Positions 52,647-57,858 of a stretch of DNA of 57,858 nucleotides are shown in pieces. Location: assembly GCA_964604675.1 (NCBI GenBank), contig CAZSAT010000038.1, positions 1 through 57,858 on the forward strand. The letters run 5' to 3'. Position 1 is the stretch's first letter. Every line of letters starts with the position of its first letter. Source of the stretch: CAZSAT01 sp964604675. Its GTDB lineage: Bacteria > Myxococcota_A > UBA796 > CAJQPC01. Below the pieces are notes generated by a model. It ran no database searches. It was not told the DNA's origin and worked only from the letters and a program-made list of their open reading frames with translations. The translations under genes were made by a program, and so were the position numbers.

Positions 52647-53594
52647 CTACGCGCCCGTGTTCTTGGTGGAACGGATGATGTACGGGTCTTTGTCGCGCAC
52701 GTCGAAGTGCATCCGGATCAACACCTCGGCGATCACCCCGAGCGTGATCTCGACCACGCCGAACATGGCCAGCAGGGGGGACACGACCGTGAGGCAGGCC
52801 GCGATGACCACGAAGTCGGGCACCAGCCAGCACGCGATCGCCGCCAGCCCCGCCACGCCTCCGGCCCCCACCAGGGCGATCCCGAGCCAGCCGAAGAAGT
52901 AGATCGGCGTCACGTAGAAGTCCCGCAGGAACTTCACGGTGGTGAGGTCGAGCAACACCTTGGGGATGCGCGAGAGGCCGTACTTGCTCTCCCCGCGGAT
53001 GCGGGCGTGGTGTCGGACCGGCATCTCGACGAGCTTCGCGCCCTGCCAGGTCACGTAGATCGGGATGAAGCGGTGCATCTCCCCGTAGAGCGGCACCCCG
53101 ACGATGAACTCGCGCTTGTAGACGCGAAGGGTGCAGCCGTAGTCGTGCAGGTGCACCTTCGAGAGGTGGCTGATGAGCTTGTTGGCCACCCAGCTCGGGA
53201 AGTTCCGGGTCAGGCGCGCGTCCTTGCGGTCCTTGCGCCAGCCGCAGACCACGTCGTAGCCCTCGTCGAGCTTCTCGAGCATCGCCGGGATGTCGGCCGG
53301 GTCGTTCTGGAGATCGGCATCGAGGGTGACCAGCAAGGGGTGCTTCGCGTGCTTGATGCCCGCCGACAGGGCCGCCGTCTGACCGTAGTTGCGCACGAAG
53401 TGAAGCACTCGGGCCCGGGAGTCGCGGGCGGCGATGGCGTCGAGCTCGGCGCCCGAGGCATCGGTGCTTCCGTCGTTGACGTAGACCACCTCGAAGGGGA
53501 TTCCGTCGAGCGCGGTGGTGATCGCCTGGTGCAAGGGCTCGAGGTTGCCCTCCTCCTCGAACACGGGCACCACCAGGCTGAGCGCGCGACTCAC
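52647..53594 (-). CDS. Family 2 glycosyltransferase with two membrane helices
   Basis: The 315-residue protein is an ArnC/GtrB/DPM-like enzyme that puts a sugar on a polyprenyl phosphate. The GT-A part has LVVPVFEEEGNLEPL, VYVNDGSTDASG, DADLQNDP (DxD-like metal site) and GESKYGLSR. Two C-terminal hydrophobic helices (about 225-255 and 260-290) anchor it. The stop directly touches the asnB ATG. It overlaps the following lipoprotein gene by 4 nt. Confidence 0.88.
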   Translation of the reverse strand: MSRALSLVVPVFEEEGNLEPLHQAITTALDGIPFEVVYVNDGSTDASGAELDAIAARDSRARVLHFVRNYGQTAALSAGIKHAKHPLLVTLDADLQNDPADIPAMLEKLDEGYDVVCGWRKDRKDARLTRNFPSWVANKLISHLSKVHLHDYGCTLRVYKREFIVGVPLYGEMHRFIPIYVTWQGAKLVEMPVRHHARIRGESKYGLSRIPKVLLDLTTVKFLRDFYVTPIYFFGWLGIALVGAGGVAGLAAIACWLVPDFVVIAACLTVVSPLLAMFGVVEITLGVIAEVLIRMHFDVRDKDPYIIRSTKNTGA

Positions 53595-54322
53595 TCGGGC
53601 GCGGCCTCGGCCTCTGGCGCCGCCTCGGGTTCGGGTACCGGGTCTTCGGTGCCAGCTGCCGTAGGGGCCGCTCCGTCCTCCGCGGGGGTGGTCTCGTCAC
53701 CGTGCAGGGTGGTGGCCGCGGCGGGCGCTTCGCCGTCGCCAGGTGGGGGAGGTCCCTCCGTTCCGGCGCCCGGGGTCAGGTCGCCCAGATCGGGCTCGTC
53801 CGAGATCAGGATCTCGACGCCGCTCAGATCCTCGTCCCCGACGTCGACCGAGACCGCGCCCGCGGGGTCGCCGGGGCTGGGGCCGTCTCCGGCGAGATCG
53901 ATGAACGCGACCACGTGGATGTCGCCGTAGGACTTCGGTACGTCGAGCTCGAAGCCACCCGGGCGATCGAGCTGGACCGTGTGCGCGAGGGCCGGCGGCT
54001 GCCCCTCCTCGAGGGTGAGCACGTCCAAGCGAACGGTCCCGTCGGCGTCCCCGTCGTAGCGCACGGTGCCGCTGACCTCGACGGCCCCGCCGTCGCCGAA
54101 CTGGAAGGTGACGTCGGCTGGGGGCCGGCCCGGCTGATCGACGGGGCCCTCTCCGACCGCTCCGGGAGCGGGCGCCGACCCCATGCCGGGCGCAGGGGCG
54201 ACCTTGTCGCTCGGGACCGCGTCGCCGGCTTCTGTGGGCGTGACGGCGCCGTCTCTCGGGGACTCGGGGCAGGCGGTCAGGGCCAGCAGGGCGACCGCGG
54301 TCAGGAGGCTCACGGGGTGCAT
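53591..54322 (-). CDS. Lipoprotein with Pro/Glu-rich linkers
   Basis: The 243-residue product has a lipobox (LLALTACPES). A Pro/Gly/Ala low-complexity stretch (APAPGMGSAPAPGAVGEG) leads to a beta-sandwich of about 110 residues (VTFQFGDGGAVEVSGTVRYDGD, IHVVAFIDLAGDGPSP), and then a Glu/Ala/Pro tail of about 70 residues. It is likely surface-anchored in the outer membrane. It overlaps the glycosyltransferase by 4 nt, so it is coupled with it. Confidence 0.72.
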   Translation of the reverse strand: MHPVSLLTAVALLALTACPESPRDGAVTPTEAGDAVPSDKVAPAPGMGSAPAPGAVGEGPVDQPGRPPADVTFQFGDGGAVEVSGTVRYDGDADGTVRLDVLTLEEGQPPALAHTVQLDRPGGFELDVPKSYGDIHVVAFIDLAGDGPSPGDPAGAVSVDVGDEDLSGVEILISDEPDLGDLTPGAGTEGPPPPGDGEAPAAATTLHGDETTPAEDGAAPTAAGTEDPVPEPEAAPEAEAAPE

Positions 54323-54348
54323 GCACGGAGGCTACCACCCCCGCCAGC

Positions 54349-54378
54349 TTGACCGGGGCCCATGGGACGCGGTAGGTG
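54349..54378 (+). promoter_or_regulatory. Candidate promoter for the microcompartment operon
   Basis: TTGACC at 54349-54354 and TAGGTG at 54373-54378 are 18 bases apart, about 30 nt before ATG 54409. Similar TAGGT elements occur before the 7923 gene. Support is by position and partial match only. Confidence 0.35.
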
Positions 54379-54408
54379 AGGGCACCCTCGAGCCTGGGTG
54401 GAGAGCGG

Positions 54409-55029
54409 ATGTCGGTGGACCTGCGGAGCTACGTCTTCCTCGACTCCCTGCAGCCGCAGCTCGCGGCCTTCACCGGCACGACCTGCCGCGGCTTCCTGCC
54501 GCTCGCCGGTCAGGCGTCGCTCTGGGTCGAGACCGCCCCCGGCATGGTCATCAACTCGGTGACCGACGTCGCCCTGAAGGCCACCTCGGTGGCGCCTGCG
54601 GTCCAGGTGGTCGAGCGGGCCTTCGGCCTCCTCGAGGTCCACCACGACGACAAGGGGGAGGTGCTCTCGAGCGGCGATGCCGTGCTCGAGTTCCTCGGCC
54701 TCGAGGAAGGTCAGCGCCGCAAGCCCAAGGTGGTGTCGAACACCGTCATCCGCGCGATCGAGGCCTACCAGGCCCAGCTGATCAACCGGAACCGTCAAGG
54801 GATGATGATCATCCCCGGGCAGAGCCTCTTCATCCTCGAGACCGAGCCGGCGGCCTACATCGTCCTGGCGGCGAACGAAGCCGAGAAGGCCGCGAACGTC
54901 TCGCTGGTCAACCTGCGCCCCTTCGGGGCCTTCGGGCGGCTTTGGATGGCCGGCACCGAGTCCGAGATCGACTGCGCACGGGAGGCCGCTGTGGCCGCCG
55001 TCGAGTCGCTGTCTGGTCGCACCAAGTAA
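54409..55029 (+). CDS. BMC-T microcompartment shell protein (tandem-domain trimer)
   Basis: BMC-T proteins form pseudohexameric trimers in the shell facets of bacterial microcompartments. The 206-residue protein has two BMC folds: GFLPLAGQASLWVETAPGM starts the first and RQGMMIIPGQSLFILETEPA the second, with LKATSVAPAVQVVERAFG and AANEAEKAANVSLVNLRPFG as the matching helices. From memory it closely matches one of the BMC-T proteins of Haliangium ochraceum. ATG 54409 follows GGAGAG and gives MSVDLRSYVFLD. It is the first gene of the operon. Confidence 0.9.
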   Translation: MSVDLRSYVFLDSLQPQLAAFTGTTCRGFLPLAGQASLWVETAPGMVINSVTDVALKATSVAPAVQVVERAFGLLEVHHDDKGEVLSSGDAVLEFLGLEEGQRRKPKVVSNTVIRAIEAYQAQLINRNRQGMMIIPGQSLFILETEPAAYIVLAANEAEKAANVSLVNLRPFGAFGRLWMAGTESEIDCAREAAVAAVESLSGRTK

Positions 55030-55061
55030 GTCCCACGCACACCCACAAGAGAGTTGTCCCC

Positions 55062-55346
55062 ATGGCTGATGCCCTCGGAATGATCGAGACCCGCGGTTTC
55101 GTCGGAATGGTCGAAGCCTGCGACGCGATGGTCAAGGCCGCGCGCGTCGAGCTCGTCGGCTACGAGAAGATCGGGGGTGGCTACGTCACCGCCATCGTCC
55201 GTGGCGACGTCGCCGCCGTGAAGGCCGCCACCGAGGCTGGCGCCCGCCAGGCCCAGCGCGTCGGCGAGCTCGTCAGCGTGCACGTCATCCCGCGCCCGCA
55301 CGCCAACATCGACGAAGTCCTGCCGCTCGGCCGCGCGTCCGAGTGA
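55062..55346 (+). CDS. BMC-H microcompartment hexameric shell protein
   Basis: The 94-residue protein is a classical single-domain BMC-H: MADALGMIETRGFVG, the KAARVELVGYEKIGGGYVT segment that gives the pore loop (GGGYVT), and RGDVAAVKAATEAGA. From memory it is nearly identical to the main Haliangium ochraceum BMC-H. The ATG is preceded by GAGAGTTGTCCCC. It makes the bulk of the shell facets. It lies 32 nt after the first BMC-T. Confidence 0.95.
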   Translation: MADALGMIETRGFVGMVEACDAMVKAARVELVGYEKIGGGYVTAIVRGDVAAVKAATEAGARQAQRVGELVSVHVIPRPHANIDEVLPLGRASE

Positions 55347-55350
55347 CGCG

Positions 55351-55665
55351 GTGAAGCTCGGTCGCATCGTCGGGACCGTCGTCTCGACCCGTAAGGACCC
55401 CAAGATCGAGGGGCTCCGCCTGTACCTGGTCCAGGATCTGTCCCTGGATCTCGTCGGGAAGGAGTCGTTCGTGGTCGCTGCGGACGCGATGGGCGCGGGC
55501 GTGGGCGAGGTCGTGCTCTACGCGTCGGGTTCCTCGGCGCGGCAGACCGACCAGACCAACAACCGTCCCGTCGACGCCACGGTCATGGCGATCGTCGACA
55601 CCCTCGATGTGGGCGGCGAGCTGCTCTACAACAAGATGCCGCCGTTCCCTGAGTCCGAGGCCTGA
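55351..55665 (+). CDS. BMC-P (EutN/CcmL) pentameric vertex protein
   Basis: The 104-residue protein has the EutN/CcmL fold: IVGTVVSTRKDPKIEGLRL, then VVAADAMGAGVGEVVLYASG, and NNRPVDATVMAIVDTLD. Pentamers close the vertices of the icosahedral shell. The GTG start at 55351 is 4 nt after the BMC-H stop. From memory it matches the Haliangium BMC-P proteins closely. Only one vertex protein is in the window; others could lie outside. Confidence 0.92.
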   Translation: MKLGRIVGTVVSTRKDPKIEGLRLYLVQDLSLDLVGKESFVVAADAMGAGVGEVVLYASGSSARQTDQTNNRPVDATVMAIVDTLDVGGELLYNKMPPFPESEA

Positions 55666-55667
55666 GC

Positions 55668-57074
55668 ATGAGCGACCGCGACCAGATCGCGAGCATCGTC
55701 GACAAGGTGCTCTCCCGCATCCAGGCTGGCGAGATGCCTGCCGCGAAGGCCATGCCCGACAAGCCCCACGGGGTGTGGAAGACCGTCTCGGATGCGGTCG
55801 GCGCCGCCACCTCGGCGCAGAAGATCTGGGCGGAGGTGCCCCTCGAGAAGAAGCGCGAGGCGATCGCCAACATCCGTCGCCGCGCCGCCGAGGACGTCCA
55901 CACCCTCGCGCGCATGGCCTTCGAGGAGACCGGGCTCGGTCGCGCCGAAGACAAGATCAAGAAGAACCTCCTGGTCATCCACAAGACCCCCGGAACGGAG
56001 ATCCTGGAGCCGACGGCGTGGACCGGCGATCACGGTCTCACGCTGATGGAGCGGGCGCCCTACGGCGTGATCGGGTCGATCACGCCCTGCACGAACCCCT
56101 CCGAGACGATCATCTGCAACGGCATCGGGATGATCGCCGGCGGAAACACCGTGGTGTTCAACACCCACCCGGCCGCCAAGGCGACCTCGGCCTACACCAT
56201 CGATCTGCTGAACCGGGCGGTGATGGAGGTCGGTGGACCGAACCACCTCTTCAACTGCATCGAGATCCCCACGATCGCGTCTGCAGGTGAGCTGATGCAC
56301 TTCCCCGGCGTGCGCCTCATCGTGGTGACGGGCGGCGGCGCGGTGGTCCAGGCCGCCATGAACTCCGGCAAGAAGGCCATCGCGGCCGGTCCGGGAAACC
56401 CACCGGCCGTGGTCGACACGACTGCGGACATCGAGGCCGCCGGACGCGGCATCGTGGCCGGCTGCAGCTTCGACAACAACGTGATCTGCACCGACGAGAA
56501 GCTCGTCCTGGCGGTCGACAAGGTCGCGGACCCGTTGATGGCGGCGATGGAACGCGCAGGGGCGGTGAGGCTCCGCAACCACCAGATCCGGCGGCTCGAG
56601 AAGCTGGTGCTCACGCCGGACCGGGAGCACGTCAACCGTGCCTGGGTCGGCAAGATGGCCGCCGACATGTTGCGCGAGATCGACGTGCCGTTCTCGGGCG
56701 ACCCCCGGCTCGTGATGGCCGAAGTGCCCTTCGATCACCCCTTCATCCAACTCGAGATGTTGATGCCCGTCATCGGCGTGGCGCGGGCGCGAGACGTGAA
56801 CGAGGCGATCGATCTCGCGGTGCAGGCAGAGCATGGCTACTGCCACACGGCGAGCATGTGGTCGAAGAACCTCGACGCGCTCCACCGCATGGCGCGTGTG
56901 ATCAACTGCTCCATCTTCGTGAAGAACGCACCGAACTACGCTGGGCTGGGCTTCGGCGGGGAAGGCTTCACCAGCTTCACCATCGCGTCGCCCACGGGTG
57001 AGGGGCTCACCACCGCGCGGGACTTCACCCGGGTCCGGCGCTGCACGCTCGCCGGGTACTTCCGGATCGTGTAG
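55668..57074 (+). CDS. CoA-acylating aldehyde dehydrogenase (PduP/EutE type)
   Basis: This 468-residue enzyme turns an aldehyde into acyl-CoA with NAD inside microcompartments. The catalytic Cys is in CSFDNNVICTDEK; VIGSITPCTNPSE and AAGPGNPPAVVDTTAD are the cofactor and domain-core motifs. The first 22 residues (RDQIASIVDKVLSRIQAG) form an amphipathic helix followed by a Pro/Ala/Lys linker, the layout of a PduP-type encapsulation peptide that targets the shell interior. It starts 2 nt after the BMC-P stop. Aldehyde source unknown: no diol dehydratase, ethanolamine lyase, aldolase or glycyl radical enzyme is in the window. Confidence 0.93.
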   Translation: MSDRDQIASIVDKVLSRIQAGEMPAAKAMPDKPHGVWKTVSDAVGAATSAQKIWAEVPLEKKREAIANIRRRAAEDVHTLARMAFEETGLGRAEDKIKKNLLVIHKTPGTEILEPTAWTGDHGLTLMERAPYGVIGSITPCTNPSETIICNGIGMIAGGNTVVFNTHPAAKATSAYTIDLLNRAVMEVGGPNHLFNCIEIPTIASAGELMHFPGVRLIVVTGGGAVVQAAMNSGKKAIAAGPGNPPAVVDTTADIEAAGRGIVAGCSFDNNVICTDEKLVLAVDKVADPLMAAMERAGAVRLRNHQIRRLEKLVLTPDREHVNRAWVGKMAADMLREIDVPFSGDPRLVMAEVPFDHPFIQLEMLMPVIGVARARDVNEAIDLAVQAEHGYCHTASMWSKNLDALHRMARVINCSIFVKNAPNYAGLGFGGEGFTSFTIASPTGEGLTTARDFTRVRRCTLAGYFRIV

Positions 57075-57677
57075 GTGGCCGACGACGCACTGGGCTTCAT
57101 CGAGCTGGACTCGATCGCTCGGGGCTACAAGGCCCTCGACGCGCTGGTGAAGAAGAGCCCGGTGCGGGTGCTCGAGGCCAACCTCGTCGAGCCTGGAAAG
57201 TTCCTGCTGCTCTTCTGCGGCAACGTGGCCGAGGTGGACGAGGCCTACCAGGAAGGCTGTTCCACGGGGGGAGACGCGGTGGTGGATCGGCTGCTGCTCC
57301 CGATGGTCCACGAGGACGTGGTGGCCGGGCTCGCCGGGCAGCTCGGTCGCGCCATCGCACCCGATACCATCGGCGTGGTGGAGGCCACCAGCGTCGCTGC
57401 GACCCTGCACGCGTGCGACCGTGCCCTGAAGGACGCGGGCGTCCTGCTCGCCGGGCTGCGGATCACGCCGGGCCTGGGTGGGCGTGGCTACTTCGTGCTC
57501 TACGGCGTGCAACACGACGTGGAGGCAGCGCTGGAGGTCGCGACGGCGCTGCTCGAAGCCGAGGCCCGGCTGCACCGCGTGGAGCTGGTGCCCAGGCCAC
57601 ACCCCGACTTCCTGGCCCACCTCCTGCGGCCCGCTCCCTTCGCCCTGGTCGGCGCGCCGCCGGTGGGGTCGCGGTGA
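57075..57677 (+). CDS. BMC-T microcompartment shell protein, second type
   Basis: A 200-residue tandem-BMC protein that differs from the first BMC-T: ALGFIELDSIARGYKALDAL opens the first domain and DTIGVVEATSVAATLHACDR the second. The inner parts are KFLLLFCGNVAEVDEAYQEG and GYFVLYGVQHDVEAALE. From memory it fits the second BMC-T class of Haliangium, some of which stack in dimers of trimers. The GTG start directly follows the aldehyde dehydrogenase stop. Its TGA is shared with the start of the 39-residue gene (GTGA). Confidence 0.9.
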   Translation: MADDALGFIELDSIARGYKALDALVKKSPVRVLEANLVEPGKFLLLFCGNVAEVDEAYQEGCSTGGDAVVDRLLLPMVHEDVVAGLAGQLGRAIAPDTIGVVEATSVAATLHACDRALKDAGVLLAGLRITPGLGGRGYFVLYGVQHDVEAALEVATALLEAEARLHRVELVPRPHPDFLAHLLRPAPFALVGAPPVGSR

Positions 57678-57793
57678 GCGAACACCGGATGAGCGGCGAC
57701 GAAGCGCGCCACTGGGGCACCCGTTGGCTCGCGCTCGGTGTGGCCTGGCTGGGACTCGTGGCGCTCTTCCTGTTCTTCCCCCCCTGGGGTTAG
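57674..57793 (+). CDS. 39-residue single-pass membrane protein in the BMC operon
   Basis: GTG 57674 overlaps the stop of the second BMC-T gene (GTGA). It encodes a 39-residue protein with a charged start (VSEHRMSGDEARHWGTR), one hydrophobic segment of about 17 residues (WLALGVAWLGLVALFLF) and a PPWG end. Third positions are mainly G/C, as in neighbours. The coupling argues for a real gene. It could link the shell to the membrane or be an unrelated small membrane protein. I know of no such component in described microcompartments. Confidence 0.55.
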   Translation: MSEHRMSGDEARHWGTRWLALGVAWLGLVALFLFFPPWG

Positions 57794-57794
57794 C

Positions 57795-57858
57795 GTGCCT
57801 CTACGCCGAGTTGATCGGGCCTCGCCGGCCCGTCGGGGCCCCAGCGAACCCGCGCCTC
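57795..57858 (+). repeat. 64-nt intergenic repeat, copy 2 (cut by window end)
   Basis: It starts GTGCCTCTACGCCGAG one base after the 39-residue gene's stop and runs to the window end. It agrees with 38359-38422 at 57 of 64 positions without gaps. The hairpin arms GGCCC and GGGCC are kept, though the bases around them vary. The element probably continues past the window. Confidence 0.85.

Overview
The window is high-GC, gene-dense DNA with very short intergenic spaces, many GTG (and some TTG) starts, many 1-4 nt start/stop overlaps, and near-exclusive G/C at third codon positions. The gene content suggests a Gram-negative predatory or social deltaproteobacterial lineage (Myxococcota-like): tandem retraction ATPases for type IV pili, many lipoproteins with low-complexity acidic tails, DsbD, Mpl and Hsp33. 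The bacterial microcompartment (BMC) shell proteins at the right end look, from memory, very close to those of Haliangium ochraceum. The taxonomic call is inference; there is no rRNA or tRNA in the window. I see no insertion sequence, prophage, CRISPR array or plasmid function.

Left part (1-16280): a radical SAM/SPASM protein, miaB and an ABC-F ATPase run rightward. Leftward lie a two-component ABC exporter with two paralogous small membrane proteins; a hypothetical; a 723-residue protein that fuses a PilU-like and a PilT-like ATPase, preceded by a small receiver-domain protein; and a heterodimeric ABC exporter led by a degenerate retropepsin-like protein.

Middle (16322-33263): an alpha/beta hydrolase, an Amidase_2 lipoprotein, a molybdopterin oxidoreductase cluster ending in a DUF3347-type lipoprotein, a polyprenyl-synthase homologue that has lost its aspartate motifs, trpS, a lipase-like hydrolase, a sigma-70 family factor behind the only long gene-free stretch (25891-26299), a LuxE/LuxC-like acyl reductase operon without luciferase, a Kelch-like lipoprotein, an HNH nuclease and a class III aminotransferase.

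Right part (33267-57858): a leftward set of two glycosyltransferases and mpl, then dsbD (with two alpha domains) and hslO rightward; a histidine phosphatase, a coiled-coil protein and an orphan protein that appears to lack a standard start codon; then a four-gene overlapping operon (48816 to 42967, leftward) that encodes an E2-type acyltransferase domain, a GHKL/Hsp90-fold ATPase, a second GHKL-fold protein with broken ATP motifs, and a GNAT acetyltransferase. It ends in a 149-nt highly structured inverted-repeat element. After a GH15 glucosidase and an asnB/glycosyltransferase/lipoprotein set comes the BMC operon (54409-57793): BMC-T, BMC-H, BMC-P, CoA-acylating aldehyde dehydrogenase with a likely encapsulation helix, a second BMC-T, and a 39-residue membrane protein. 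A 64-nt intergenic repeat follows dsbD and recurs right after the last BMC-operon gene at the window edge.

The strongest candidates for something undescribed are the GHKL/degenerate-GHKL/acyltransferase operon, the BMC operon with its tiny membrane protein, and the two intergenic structured elements.
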